This document shows, piece by piece, positions 18,004 to 27,410 of a DNA stretch of 64,000 nucleotides. This stretch comes from Staphylococcus equorum (GTDB lineage Bacteria; Bacillota; Bacilli; Staphylococcales; Staphylococcaceae), in the NCBI RefSeq assembly GCF_029024965.1, contig NZ_CP118982.1, forward strand, positions 744,001-808,000, given 5' to 3'. The notes under the pieces were generated by a model that worked only from the letters and a program-made list of their open reading frames with translations, was not told the DNA's origin and did not search any database. Positions within the stretch are counted from its first letter, which is position 1, and every line of letters begins with the position of its first letter. Made by a program: the position numbers and the translations under genes.

Positions 18004-19263
18004 ATGCCAGTTGAGAAAAGAAATCCAATTCCAGTAGGTGAAGCCATTGAACGCGTTGTGAGTCAAAATATTTATATGGATGAGGCTACAGTGCCCCTAG
18101 ATGCTAGTTTAAACCATATATTGGCTGAAGATATTATTGCTACATACGAAATTCCACGTTTTAACAAATCACCCTATGATGGTTTTGCCATTAGAAGTAA
18201 AGATACAACAAATGCAAGTGGTGCGCACCGTCTAACTTTCAATGTAATTGACCATATTGGTGCCGGTGCTGTTTCAGATAAAAAAGTTGGTGCGTTTGAA
18301 GCAGTTCGAATTATGACAGGTGCCGCGATGCCTGAAGGTGCAGATGCAGTCGTCATGTTAGAACAAACTGTAGAACAAGGACAAAGTTTCACATTACGTA
18401 AAGCATTTAAACCAAATGAGAACGTCTCTTTAAAAGGTGAAGAAACTCAAATAGGTGACGTTATTTTACAAAAAGGACAACAAATTAATCCTGGTGCCAT
18501 TGCAGTATTAGCTACATATGGCTATGCACAAGTTCCTGTTTTTAAAAAACCAAGCGTAGCCGTAATTGCTACAGGAAGTGAGTTATTAGATGTGAGTGAT
18601 GATTTAGAACCTGGGAAAATAAGGAATTCTAATGGGCCAATGATTACTGCATTGGCTAGTAAATTAGACTTACAAGTAAAACGTTATCAAATACAACAAG
18701 ATGATTTAGAAAGTAGTATTCAAGTGGTTACAGAAGCGATGCAACAGCATGATATCGTCATTACTACTGGCGGTGTATCAGTTGGGGATTTTGATTATTT
18801 ACCACAAATATACGAAGCATTAAATGCTGAAGTCCTTTTTAATAAAATTGCTATGCGTCCAGGAAGTGTGACGACAGTAGCAGTAGCAGAAGGTAAGTAT
18901 CTATTTGGTTTATCTGGAAATCCATCAGCATGCTTTACAGGCTTTGAGTTATACGTTAAGCCAGCAGTTCAACATATGATGCATGCAAATGCACTTTATC
19001 CTCAAGTCGTGCAAGCTACATTGATGGAAGATTTTACAAAAGCAAACCCATTTACGAGATTTATTCGTGCTACGGTCACTTTTAACGGCAAAGAAATGAC
19101 AGCAGTTCCTTCAGGATTTAACAAATCAGGTGCAGTTGTAGCGATTGCACATAGTAATGCCATGATTATGTTACCAGGTGGAACAAGAGGATATAAAAAA
19201 GGTTATACGGTAAATGTAATATTAACTGAATCACAAGCTTATGAAACGGAATGCTTTATATGA
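18004..19263 (+). CDS. moeA: Molybdopterin molybdotransferase MoeA
   Basis: A 419-residue MoeA that inserts molybdate into adenylated molybdopterin. Markers: PRFNKSPYDGFAIRS near residues 47-61, RIMTGAAMPEGADAVVMLEQ (~102-121), the MogA-like domain with VITTGGVSVGDFDYLP (~255-270) and LSGNPSACFTGFELYV. Start ATG behind AAGGAG. Its last codons overlap the mobB start by an ATGA, so the two are translationally coupled. It begins a plus-strand run through moaA. Confidence 0.96.
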   Translation: MPVEKRNPIPVGEAIERVVSQNIYMDEATVPLDASLNHILAEDIIATYEIPRFNKSPYDGFAIRSKDTTNASGAHRLTFNVIDHIGAGAVSDKKVGAFEAVRIMTGAAMPEGADAVVMLEQTVEQGQSFTLRKAFKPNENVSLKGEETQIGDVILQKGQQINPGAIAVLATYGYAQVPVFKKPSVAVIATGSELLDVSDDLEPGKIRNSNGPMITALASKLDLQVKRYQIQQDDLESSIQVVTEAMQQHDIVITTGGVSVGDFDYLPQIYEALNAEVLFNKIAMRPGSVTTVAVAEGKYLFGLSGNPSACFTGFELYVKPAVQHMMHANALYPQVVQATLMEDFTKANPFTRFIRATVTFNGKEMTAVPSGFNKSGAVVAIAHSNAMIMLPGGTRGYKKGYTVNVILTESQAYETECFI

Positions 19264-19742
19264 TTTTACAAATTGTTGGATTGAAAAGCTCTGGGAAAAC
19301 CACATTAATGGAACATACAATTCAGGTATTAAAAGAACATCACCACACAGTAGCAACGGTGAAACATCATGGACATCATAACTCTGAGGACCACCCTGAT
19401 ATCACATTACAAAATAATCATGTTGACCATATGAAACACTTTTATGCAGGTGCAGATCAAAGTATTGTTCAAGGTAATGCTTACCAACAAAGTGTCACCA
19501 GAACACAAAACAAAACGCTTGATGAAATCATAGAAGAATCTGTTACAATAGACAGTAACGTAATATTGGTAGAGGGTTTTAAAGAAGCAAGTTACGATAA
19601 AGTGTTAGTTTATCGTGATGAAAACGACCGAAATGCACTAAATCATTTAACACATATTAAGTATGCCATTAATATATCAAAACCAGAGGCTTTACGTCAG
19701 TATGACCAATGGTTATTATCTTTTTTAATATCAAAGGAATGA
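19260..19742 (+). CDS. mobB: Molybdopterin-guanine dinucleotide biosynthesis adaptor MobB
   Basis: A 160-residue P-loop GTP-binding protein that assists MobA. Walker A GLKSSGKTTL at residues ~6-15, an HHGHHNSEDHPD segment and ILVEGFKEASYDKVLVYR, all typical of MobB. I take ATG 19260 (overlapping the moeA TGA) over the upstream ATG 19251 because the first residues then match the family and coupling explains the weak SD. Confidence 0.92.
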   Translation: MILQIVGLKSSGKTTLMEHTIQVLKEHHHTVATVKHHGHHNSEDHPDITLQNNHVDHMKHFYAGADQSIVQGNAYQQSVTRTQNKTLDEIIEESVTIDSNVILVEGFKEASYDKVLVYRDENDRNALNHLTHIKYAINISKPEALRQYDQWLLSFLISKE

Positions 19743-19747
19743 ATTAA

Positions 19748-20200
19748 ATGAAGCAATTTGAAGTGACAAGCGAGCCGATACAGACAGAGCAATATAGATC
19801 TTATGTACTGAATGAACATCAAGGTGCAGTTGTTGTTTTTACAGGTCATGTAAGGGAATGGACAAAAGGAATTAAAACAGAGTATTTAGAGTATGAAGCC
19901 TATATTCCTATGGCAGAAAAAAAGTTAGCTCAAATAGGTGATGAAATTTCAGAACAATGGCCTGGTACACAAACGACAATCGTTCATAGAATTGGCCCGT
20001 TAGCTATTTCAGATATTGCAGTACTCATTAGTGTATCTTCGCCACATCGAAAAGATGCATACAGAGCAAATGAATATGCAATTGAGCGTATCAAAGAAAT
20101 CGTACCTATTTGGAAAAAGGAAATATGGGAAGATGGTGCACAATGGCAAGGACATCAACATGGAAGCTATGAGGATGCGATTGAAGGAGGCCAATCATGA
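19748..20200 (+). CDS. moaE: Molybdopterin synthase catalytic subunit MoaE
   Basis: A 150-residue MoaE that adds two sulfurs from MoaD thiocarboxylate to precursor Z. Visible: GAVVVFTGHVREWTKG near residues 26-41, LEYEAYIPMAEKKL, and the SSPHRKDAYRANEYAIERIKEIVPIWKKE block with the catalytic lysines. It starts 5 bp after mobB; its TGA overlaps the moaD ATG. Confidence 0.95.
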   Translation: MKQFEVTSEPIQTEQYRSYVLNEHQGAVVVFTGHVREWTKGIKTEYLEYEAYIPMAEKKLAQIGDEISEQWPGTQTTIVHRIGPLAISDIAVLISVSSPHRKDAYRANEYAIERIKEIVPIWKKEIWEDGAQWQGHQHGSYEDAIEGGQS

Positions 20201-20430
20201 AAGTACTTTATTTTGCAGAGATAAAAGAAATATTAGCAAAACAATCAGAAGACATCGATTTAAGTTATGATATTACTGTAGATGAATTTATTACAGATTT
20301 ATTTAAACGTTATCCTAGTATTAGTGATAAAAAATTTCAAATAGCAGTAAATGAAGAATTCGTGAAAAATGATGACATTGTCCAACCTAATGACACTGTC
20401 GCATTGATTCCACCAGTTAGCGGAGGGTAA
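20197..20430 (+). CDS. moaD: Molybdopterin synthase sulfur-carrier subunit MoaD
   Basis: A 77-residue ubiquitin-like protein ending in PPVSGG. The C-terminal Gly-Gly is the site adenylated by MoeB and converted to thiocarboxylate. The N-terminus [13 protein letters not shown] is family-typical. Its ATG lies in an ATGA overlap with moaE, which guarantees paired synthesis of the two synthase subunits. Confidence 0.95.
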   Translation: MKVLYFAEIKEILAKQSEDIDLSYDITVDEFITDLFKRYPSISDKKFQIAVNEEFVKNDDIVQPNDTVALIPPVSGG

Positions 20431-20437
20431 AGAAGAG

Positions 20438-21046
20438 ATGAAAGCAATTATACTTGCCGGAGGACAGTCAGAGAGATTCGGTGAACCTAAGGCTTTTGCA
20501 CAAATTGAATCGCAAACATTTTATGAGCGAATTATAGATGTGTTAGAAGCAACGAACATGTTTAATCAAATTATTATAAGTACCAATGAAAATCTTGCGA
20601 CACAATTTGATTACCCAAATATAATTATAGATGAACACCAGAATAAAGATAAAGGGCCTTTGGCAGGTATTAGATCAGTCATGAGCCAACACCTAGAGGA
20701 AGAACTTTTCTTTGTTATTTCCGTTGACACACCTATGATTACTCAAAAAGCGATAAGTAAATTATATCAATTTATGGTGGAACACCTTATTGAAGACCAG
20801 TTAGATATTGCAGGTTTTAAAGAAGCGGGTAAACCGATACCTACACTTGCCTTTTACAGTCCACATACTTTAACTTACATTGATAAGGCACTGAATTCAG
20901 ATGATTATAGTTTAAAGAATGTTTATACTAAAGTTGCAAGCGATTGGTTAGATGTTAATACAATTGAATCACCTGATTATTGGTATAAAAATATTAATTT
21001 CCAGCATGATTTGGACGCTTTACAACATGAAATTATAAATAGATAA
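20438..21046 (+). CDS. mobA: Molybdenum cofactor guanylyltransferase MobA
   Basis: A 202-residue nucleotidyltransferase that attaches GMP to molybdopterin to make the dinucleotide cofactor used by formate dehydrogenase and nitrate reductase types. N-terminal signature [16 protein letters not shown] at residues ~4-19, then [12 protein letters not shown] and the metal-binding VISVDTPMI. The 7-bp gap to moaD makes cotranscription likely. Confidence 0.93.
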   Translation: MKAIILAGGQSERFGEPKAFAQIESQTFYERIIDVLEATNMFNQIIISTNENLATQFDYPNIIIDEHQNKDKGPLAGIRSVMSQHLEEELFFVISVDTPMITQKAISKLYQFMVEHLIEDQLDIAGFKEAGKPIPTLAFYSPHTLTYIDKALNSDDYSLKNVYTKVASDWLDVNTIESPDYWYKNINFQHDLDALQHEIINR

Positions 21047-21062
21047 AAGGGGGGCTAACGAT

Positions 21063-22085
21063 ATGGTAGAACAAATCACTGATAAACTCGGGCGGCCGAT
21101 ACGTGACTTAAGATTATCAGTTACAGATCGATGCAATTTCCGTTGTGATTATTGCATGCCTAAAGAAATCTTTGGCGATGATTTTGTTTTCTTACCTAAA
21201 GACGAGCTTCTTACATTTGATGAAATGGTACGTATTTCGAAAGTATACACACAATTAGGTGTGAAAAAAATACGTATTACAGGCGGTGAACCATTACTCA
21301 GACGTGATTTATATAAATTGATTTATGAATTGAATCAGATTGATGGCGTAGAGGATATTGGTCTAACGACAAATGGCTTATTGTTAAAAAAACATGGTCA
21401 AAAATTATATGATGCGGGTTTAAGACGTATTAATGTAAGTTTAGATGCAATTGAAGACAAAGTGTTTCAAGCGATTAATAATAGAAATATAAAAGCTTCT
21501 ACAATATTGCAACAGATTGATTATGCAATTTCCATAGGATTCCATGTGAAAGTAAATATGGTTATACAAAAAGGTGTAAATGATAACCAAATTCTACCTA
21601 TGATTCAGTATTTCAAAGAGAAAGATATTGAGATTAGATTTATAGAATTTATGGATGTTGGAAACGATAATGGATGGGATTTTAGTAAAGTGGTAACAAA
21701 AGATGAAATGTTAAATATGATAGAAAATGAGTTTGATATTGAATCTGTTGAGCCAAAATATTTTGGCGAAGTCGCTAAATATTATCGTCATAAAGATAAT
21801 GGTGCGCAGTTTGGTCTTATCACTAGTGTATCTCAATCTTTCTGCTCTACTTGTACACGCGGTCGATTGTCATCAGACGGTAAGTTCTATAGTTGTCTAT
21901 TTAGTACAGTAGATGGCTTTAATGTGAAATCATTTATGCGTGCTGGAGCAACTGATGACGAGCTATTTGAACAATTTAAAGTACTATGGAACGTTAGAGA
22001 TGATAGATATTCAGATGAACGTACGGAACAAACTGTAGCAAATAGAAAGCGCAAAAAAATTAATATGAATTATATTGGTGGTTAG
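21063..22085 (+). CDS. moaA: GTP 3',8-cyclase MoaA
   Basis: A 340-residue radical SAM enzyme that performs the first committed step, cyclising GTP. The SAM cluster motif CNFRCDYC lies at residues 24-31 and the second 4Fe-4S cluster at [18 protein letters not shown] near 264-281. The protein ends in the required Gly-Gly (NYIGG). Start ATG behind a strong AAAAGGGGGG. It closes the moeA-moaA operon and a terminator follows. Confidence 0.97.
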   Translation: MVEQITDKLGRPIRDLRLSVTDRCNFRCDYCMPKEIFGDDFVFLPKDELLTFDEMVRISKVYTQLGVKKIRITGGEPLLRRDLYKLIYELNQIDGVEDIGLTTNGLLLKKHGQKLYDAGLRRINVSLDAIEDKVFQAINNRNIKASTILQQIDYAISIGFHVKVNMVIQKGVNDNQILPMIQYFKEKDIEIRFIEFMDVGNDNGWDFSKVVTKDEMLNMIENEFDIESVEPKYFGEVAKYYRHKDNGAQFGLITSVSQSFCSTCTRGRLSSDGKFYSCLFSTVDGFNVKSFMRAGATDDELFEQFKVLWNVRDDRYSDERTEQTVANRKRKKINMNYIGG

Positions 22086-22158
22086 TATCACTAGATAGTT
22101 GTCAATCTATCTATTAGACTTGTTATAGTTTTGACGCTGACATAATATCTAAAATCAT

Positions 22159-22203
22159 AAAACGCTGGAGCAGCTTAAATAAATATGCTCTCAGCGTTTT
22201 TTG
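22159..22203 (+). terminator. Terminator after moaA
   Basis: AAACGCTGGAGCA and TGCTCTCAGCGTTT form the stem, followed by a T run. It ends the moeA-moaA transcript. Confidence 0.82.
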
Positions 22204-22526
22204 TGTTAAATCACAAGATAAAAAATTATTCTATTTATTTAACAAAATAAAGGTTAATAATAGACATTTTCAAATTTTAAAATAAAGATTTTTTAAGATA
22301 TTCTATTAGTAAAAAATGTTTATATTTACTTTAGGGATTTAATTAAAACAAAAAAATGCTTGGTATGTATAAGAAGCTATATAAATGAAAGACAATAGTA
22401 AAAAATATTTATCTATTACTTTTAAAATAATAGATTTAATGAAGAAAATATTATATAATATTTTCGAAGCATATTCATTATAAAGCCATTAAAACAACAA
22501 GAAAAAACGATGAGGAGGCCATTATT
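22204..22526 (+). promoter_or_regulatory. AT-rich upstream region of sarV with 22-bp palindrome
   Basis: About 320 bp between the moaA terminator and sarV hold no credible ORF and are strikingly AT-rich. A perfect 22-bp palindrome occupies 22444-22465 (half-site GAAAATATTAT) and contains a TATAAT at 22454-22459; 17 bp upstream is a weak TAGATT. It looks like the sarV promoter with an overlapping operator. A strong SD (GATGAGGAGG) precedes the gene. Confidence 0.5.
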
Positions 22527-22877
22527 ATGGAAAGTAAAGTATCTTATTTTATAACTTCTGAAAGAGCATTAAGTCAATTAAAACATTGGTTGAAGACCGT
22601 ACATCATTTATCAATTGAAGAATTTGTTGTGTTGTATAAAGTGTATGAAGCTAAAAAAATTAGCGGAAAAGAATTGAGAGATACACTTCATTTCGAAATG
22701 TTATGGGACACGAGCAAGATTGACGTGATTATACGAAAAATTTATAAAAAAGAACTCATGTCTAAAGTTCGCTCTGAGACAGACGAAAGACAAGTTTATT
22801 ATTATTTCAATGATATTCAAACTAAGATTTTTGATGATATTATACAAGAAATAGAAACGATTAAAGTAGCACAATAA
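22527..22877 (+). CDS. sarV: SarA-family transcriptional regulator SarV
   Basis: A 116-residue single-domain SarA-family winged-helix protein. The central block [20 protein letters not shown] and the wing [12 protein letters not shown] match SarV of S. aureus closely as I recall it. In S. aureus SarV promotes autolysin and lysis-related expression and is repressed by SarA and MgrA. Position just downstream of moaA is also as in S. aureus. Regulation here should act on the long AT-rich upstream region. Confidence 0.85.
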   Translation: MESKVSYFITSERALSQLKHWLKTVHHLSIEEFVVLYKVYEAKKISGKELRDTLHFEMLWDTSKIDVIIRKIYKKELMSKVRSETDERQVYYYFNDIQTKIFDDIIQEIETIKVAQ

Positions 22878-22902
22878 TCAAGCCTACATAAAAGCATACA
22901 TA

Positions 22903-22956
22903 AAAAAGAGAACGGGACTAAGAAATCAAAATTTGATTCCTTTCCGTTCTCTTTTT
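22903..22956. terminator. Terminator built from the intergenic repeat end (sarV/MFS gap)
   Basis: The stem AAAAAGAGAACGG/CCGTTCTCTTTTT encloses an inner dyad AAATCAAAATTTGATT. Sequence and nested layout resemble the left end of the repeat at 17261, so a repeat end appears to serve as a bidirectional terminator between convergent genes. Confidence 0.75.
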
Positions 22957-22957
22957 A

Positions 22958-24166
22958 TTACAATGAGTTAAGTTGTTTAACTTTTCTGCCATGTAAGAAG
23001 AAATAAATAATAGCTGCTATAAGTACGATGACGGCCATAATAGCATATAATTGTGCATAAGATACGGAGGATGTCATAAAGCCTAAAACATATGGTCCAA
23101 ACCCAACTCCTAAATCTAATCCGATAAAATAGGTTGAAGTTGCTATACCATATTTAGCAGGTGGTGATACTTTAATGGCAATAGCTTGCATACAGGATGA
23201 AATATTTCCATAACCTGCACCTAAGAACAAGCCAGCAAGAATGAGTAACCAACCATTATTTGTAATACTTAAAGTAACGAATGTAAGGATTAAGAATACA
23301 AAGGCAGGATATGCAATGACGTTCTCATTTTTTTGATCCATGAGACGACCTGCAATTGGTCGAGTGATCAATGATGCAATGGCATAAAATATAAAGAAGT
23401 AACTAGAAATCGTTACTAAATTTATCTCTTGAGCAAAGAATTGCAAAAATGTAAGTATTGAAGAATAAGTTAAACCTGAAATCAACATAATTATTGCTAC
23501 AGGTATGGCTTCTTTTGCAATGTAATTATTAATGTTGAATTTTTTACTTGTTGTTTTTTGAGTAGTTGTATCAGTTGTATCGAGCTTAAATTGTAGATTT
23601 ACAAAGAAAGAAATTAATAAGCTTACTACACCACAAACAAGACAAATTAAGAATAACATTTTAATTGGAAAAGTATTAATTAATAGTAAACCAAGGAAAG
23701 GGCCAATAGCTGCACCAATAACAAGGCTTAAAGAAAATAAACTAATGCCTTCACTTTTTCTATCATTAGGCGTGACATAAGCAGCGATGGTGCCTGTTGC
23801 CGTTGTAGTAATTCCTGTAGCAATACCGTTGATTAGTCTAGTAAACATGAGTAATGTTATAGAACCTTCTATAAAATATAACAATTGGGTAACGAGTAAA
23901 AATACTAATCCAATTAACAATATACGTTTCGGTCCGACTTTATTTACATATTTACCAGTTACAAAACGGCCAATTAAGGAACCTATGATAAAGAGTCCTG
24001 TTACTAAGCCAGCGGTGCTATCTGAAACATTATATTCAGATTTAGCATAACTGGCGATTATTACTATAAGTAAGTACATACATAAGTATATTAAAAAATT
24101 GGTTATAAAGTTTATATTAAAACTTTTTGTCCATATGGGTGATTTTGTTGGTATTGCTTGATTCAT
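22958..24166 (-). CDS. MFS transporter
   Basis: A 402-residue major facilitator with about 12 hydrophobic helices. Loop 2-3 carries GRFVTGKYVNKVGPKRIL, the MFS motif A variant (GxxxDxxGxR-like), and a second GRLMDQKNE loop starts the C-half. The sequence AGLFLGAGYGNISSCMQAIAI is like sugar/drug-exporter members. It follows the MarR gene by one base and has GGAGGAAGGG as SD, so the two form an operon and MarR is its likely repressor. Substrate unknown; drug or metabolite export is the usual role of such pairs. Confidence 0.85.
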   Translation of the reverse strand: MNQAIPTKSPIWTKSFNINFITNFLIYLCMYLLIVIIASYAKSEYNVSDSTAGLVTGLFIIGSLIGRFVTGKYVNKVGPKRILLIGLVFLLVTQLLYFIEGSITLLMFTRLINGIATGITTTATGTIAAYVTPNDRKSEGISLFSLSLVIGAAIGPFLGLLLINTFPIKMLFLICLVCGVVSLLISFFVNLQFKLDTTDTTTQKTTSKKFNINNYIAKEAIPVAIIMLISGLTYSSILTFLQFFAQEINLVTISSYFFIFYAIASLITRPIAGRLMDQKNENVIAYPAFVFLILTFVTLSITNNGWLLILAGLFLGAGYGNISSCMQAIAIKVSPPAKYGIATSTYFIGLDLGVGFGPYVLGFMTSSVSYAQLYAIMAVIVLIAAIIYFFLHGRKVKQLNSL

Positions 24167-24167
24167 A

Positions 24168-24602
24168 TTACCCTTCCTCCATTTTTGTTATAGCTTCATG
24201 TATTGATTGAATAGTTTTAACCGCCTGTTTAAGATCGCCTTCAGATAATCCTGTGTCTTCAATAAGCTGATCTTGTACCTTATCAACTCGAGTACTAATG
24301 TTGTTATATAATAGCTGACCTTCTTTTGAGAGTGCTAATAATTTCTCCCTTTTATCAATTCCAGGCTCAATTGAAAGCAATGATTTTTCAGAAAGTACTT
24401 TTAAAATCTTACGTGTCGTTGGTTTCTCGATGGCACGGCGCTTTGATATTTGTACCAAAGTAGTAGGCGCATTGTATGCTATATCTTTAAATACTAACCA
24501 TTGAGCAGGATATAGATCAAACTCTTCAAATATAGGTTGAAACAATTTTGTGTATGGTCTATAAATTGCAATAAGGTTATTAAATATAATATTTTTTTCC
24601 AT
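24168..24602 (-). CDS. MarR-family transcriptional regulator
   Basis: A 144-residue MarR winged-helix protein. The HTH region TTLVQISKRRAIEKPTTRKILKVLSEKSLLS is followed by the wing GIDKREKLLALSKEGQLLY, both canonical. AGGAGG lies before the ATG on the minus strand. It is the first gene of a two-gene operon with an MFS transporter and probably represses it, releasing on binding a ligand that may also be the transported compound. Confidence 0.88.
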   Translation of the reverse strand: MEKNIIFNNLIAIYRPYTKLFQPIFEEFDLYPAQWLVFKDIAYNAPTTLVQISKRRAIEKPTTRKILKVLSEKSLLSIEPGIDKREKLLALSKEGQLLYNNISTRVDKVQDQLIEDTGLSEGDLKQAVKTIQSIHEAITKMEEG

Positions 24603-24821
24603 AATGACCTCCTAATATAGTTAGCTTTGCTAACTTAATTTACAGCATACTTATTCTATTCTTTTTTAATAAAAAAATCAATAGTAGGCGATGTAAAATC
24701 ATTAAAATTCAAGAAAAAGTTTATGGAGATAAGAAATTTATTACGTAGCGTTAGTTAAGACAAGTAAAGTGGTATACAATTTGTTAAGATATAGTTAAAG
24801 CTAAAATAAGGGAGATACCTA

Positions 24822-25583
24822 ATGCAGTATTTAAAATTAGATCATATGATTCATTATATTCATCAATTAGATAACTTTAAATATCCGGGGCATTTGTTTA
24901 AATTACATCAAGGTGGCCACCATGAAAGGTTGGGAACTTATAACAGATTAGCCTATTTGAATAATGCATATATAGAGTTGTTAGACGTGTATAAACCCGA
25001 CGTATTATTAAAAATGATAAAAACAGATGAAGGACGTGTATCGTTTCCTTCTAAAATAGTACAAGATAATTATAGTCAAGGTATAAAAACACTGGCATTT
25101 CGTACGCAAGATATTCATCAATTGAAAAAAGATTTGGAAACGAGAAATATAGAGGTCATTGGTCCCATAGATATGCATAGGGAAAATGTGAAAGGTGATA
25201 AAACATCTTGGAAATTGCTTTATATTGCAGATCCAGACTATAGAGTAAAACCACCATTTTTTATACAGTGGAGTGAAGCTGAAGAAGTGAGAAATGCAAA
25301 ATTAGAACCGTTGCAACAAAAAGAATTTACGATTAGAACAATTAATATACACAGCACAGAACGAGAGCATACTGTAAAAAAATGGGAATATTGGTTTGAT
25401 ATGGAAAAAATAAGTGAAACTAAAACATATACTGCATTAAAATTAAAAAATGATGATGTCGTTTACCACATTTATGATGGTGAACATTCAGGGTATAAAT
25501 CAGTCACATTAAGAGACGATAAAACTTCATCATCGTATACTTTAATTATTCGAGGAGCAAGCTATCAGTTCGAGGCAGATTAA
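24822..25583 (+). CDS. Glyoxalase-like (VOC superfamily) protein
   Basis: A 253-residue protein with a Glyoxalase_3-type domain. It begins LKLDHMIHYI, where the His is the first expected metal ligand, and continues GGHHERLGTYNRLAYLNNAYIELLDVY, in which Glu is a second candidate ligand. A second, weaker repeat lies after residue ~165. SD AGGGAGAT. Such proteins are of unknown substrate in staphylococci. Its last 4 bases overlap the end of the convergent small membrane gene. Confidence 0.75.
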   Translation: MQYLKLDHMIHYIHQLDNFKYPGHLFKLHQGGHHERLGTYNRLAYLNNAYIELLDVYKPDVLLKMIKTDEGRVSFPSKIVQDNYSQGIKTLAFRTQDIHQLKKDLETRNIEVIGPIDMHRENVKGDKTSWKLLYIADPDYRVKPPFFIQWSEAEEVRNAKLEPLQQKEFTIRTINIHSTEREHTVKKWEYWFDMEKISETKTYTALKLKNDDVVYHIYDGEHSGYKSVTLRDDKTSSSYTLIIRGASYQFEAD

Positions 25584-25831
25584 TAAATATAAAGGTATGC
25601 GCTATGTGCAATAATGAAAATGTGTATCAATGAAATAATAAGTGTTAAAATAGTTAAATACGTGGCGACTTTATGTGTGCGTAATAATAATAAGTAAACA
25701 CATATAACAAAAGACAACGCTGCTAAAATTACTCTTAAGCTTAAGTATGATATTGACAGTGGTTCGATAAAAGCTTGAACTACAAAGATTAAATTAATAA
25801 TCAGTAATAATCCAATAATAAAAATACGCAT
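25580..25831 (-). CDS. Small integral membrane protein (83 residues)
   Basis: Three predicted hydrophobic helices cover nearly the whole protein (LLLIINLIFVV, VILAALSFVICVYLLLL, ILTLIISLIHIFII). The ATG has ACGAGGTG 6 nt upstream on the minus strand, a credible SD, which supports a real gene despite no recognised family. It converges on the glyoxalase-like gene with a 4-base overlap and no room for a terminator. Function unknown. Confidence 0.6.
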   Translation of the reverse strand: MRIFIIGLLLIINLIFVVQAFIEPLSISYLSLRVILAALSFVICVYLLLLRTHKVATYLTILTLIISLIHIFIIAHSAYLYIY

Positions 25832-25950
25832 GAAAACACCTCGTTTTTTCTTTTAATATAGTATAACAAATGAATTGTTTATATGTGAAATTATGAGCGA
25901 AGCAATGTATAATATCAAAGTATTGAATTGGTAAAGGAGACATCAGTTGT

Positions 25951-27201
25951 ATGGAAAAGATGAATATCACAAATCAAGCGCATGATGCATTTGTTAAGTC
26001 GCATCCACAGGGTGATTTATTACAATTAACAAAATGGGCAGAAACAAAAACACTAACTGGATGGTATTCAAAACGTATCGCAGTTGGAGAAGAGGGCGAA
26101 GTAAAAGGCGTTGCTCAACTATTATTCAAAAAGGTACCTAAGTTACCATATACGTTATGCTATATTTCTAGAGGTTTTGTTACAGATTACAGTAATAAAC
26201 TCGCATTAGAAACGCTTTTAGAGTACGCAATGCAAATTGCAAAAGAAGAAAAAGCGTACGCTATTAAAATTGATCCAGATGTTGAAGTAGACAAAGGTGC
26301 TGACGCATTAACAAACCTAAGATCACTAGGATTTAAACACAAAGGTTTCAAAGAAGGTTTATCTAAAGATTATATACAACCAAGAATGACAATGATAACA
26401 CCAATTGAAAAGTCGGATGAAGAACTTATACAAAGTTTTGAAAGACGTAATCGTTCAAAAGTCAGATTAGCTTTAAAACGTGGTACGACTGTTGAGCGTT
26501 CTAATAGAGAAGGCTTAAAAACATTTGCTAACTTAATGCAAATTACAGGTGAACGTGATGGCTTTTTAACACGTGATATTAGTTATTTCCAAAATATATA
26601 CGATGCTATGAATCCAGATGGCGATGCAGAATTATTCTTAGTTAAATTAGAGCCTAAACCAGTACTCGAAGATTTAAGAGAAGACTTATCACAGCTTGAG
26701 CAAGAAAAAGTTAAATTAGCTGAAAAAAAACAAGATAAAAAAACACTAAATAAAATCAACGATGTAAATAATAAAATCGTTAAAACCCAAGAATTAATTG
26801 AGGATATGGAAAAATTAGAACTATCGCACCCTGAAGGTATTTATTTGTCAGGCGCGTTGTTAATGTTCGCAGGTAACAAATCATATTATCTATATGGTGC
26901 CTCTTCAAATGAATATCGTGATTTTCTACCAAACCATCATATGCAGTTTGCTATGATGCAATATGCTAGGGAACACGGCGCAACAACTTATGATTTTGGT
27001 GGTACTGATAATGATCCCGATAAAGACTCCGATCACTATGGCTTATGGACATTCAAAAAAGTTTGGGGCACATATTTAAGTGAAAAAATAGGTGAGTTTG
27101 ATTATGTATTAAACAAACCACTGTATCAATTAATTGAAAATGTAAAACCGAAGCTTACTAAGGCAAAAATTAGAATATCTCGTAAACTTAGAAGTAAGTA
27201 A
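25951..27201 (+). CDS. fmhB: Lipid II:glycine glycyltransferase FmhB (FemX)
   Basis: A 416-residue FemABX-family transferase that adds the first glycine of the pentaglycine bridge to lipid II using Gly-tRNA; essential in S. aureus. Nearly the whole sequence follows S. aureus FmhB: LLQLTKWAETKTLTGWYSKR, FERRNRSKVRLALKRGTTVE, the coiled-coil arm about residues 230-290 (Lys/Glu/Asp-rich) and YDFGGTDNDPDKDSDHYG. SD AAAGGAG. It stands alone between a promoter region and a strong terminator. Its presence is a staphylococcal signature. Confidence 0.96.
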   Translation: MEKMNITNQAHDAFVKSHPQGDLLQLTKWAETKTLTGWYSKRIAVGEEGEVKGVAQLLFKKVPKLPYTLCYISRGFVTDYSNKLALETLLEYAMQIAKEEKAYAIKIDPDVEVDKGADALTNLRSLGFKHKGFKEGLSKDYIQPRMTMITPIEKSDEELIQSFERRNRSKVRLALKRGTTVERSNREGLKTFANLMQITGERDGFLTRDISYFQNIYDAMNPDGDAELFLVKLEPKPVLEDLREDLSQLEQEKVKLAEKKQDKKTLNKINDVNNKIVKTQELIEDMEKLELSHPEGIYLSGALLMFAGNKSYYLYGASSNEYRDFLPNHHMQFAMMQYAREHGATTYDFGGTDNDPDKDSDHYGLWTFKKVWGTYLSEKIGEFDYVLNKPLYQLIENVKPKLTKAKIRISRKLRSK

Positions 27202-27225
27202 AATGTAATAAAATAGTTAAACATA

Positions 27226-27284
27226 AAAATGCACAGTATAAAGTTTTGATTTAGATTTTATAAAACTTTATACTGTGCATTTTT
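27226..27284 (+). terminator. Terminator after fmhB
   Basis: A perfect 22-bp stem spans 27226-27247 and 27262-27284 (core GCACAGTATAAAGT/ACTTTATACTGTGC) and is flanked by A and T runs. It is exceptionally long. Confidence 0.9.
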
Positions 27285-27410
27285 TAAATACTAAATAAAT
27301 TTAAAAAATCGAAATATTTTATAAAATTATTAGCATGTATGATATTGTAAGTTAGAGACTTATGGTAAATTAGATATAACGAAATGAAAGTACGAGAGGA
27401 GATTAAGCGC

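Noticed and set aside
27384..27410. Upstream in-frame ATG of the RND permease as start
   Set aside because: The SD AGAGGAG lies between the two ATGs and serves the one at 27411.
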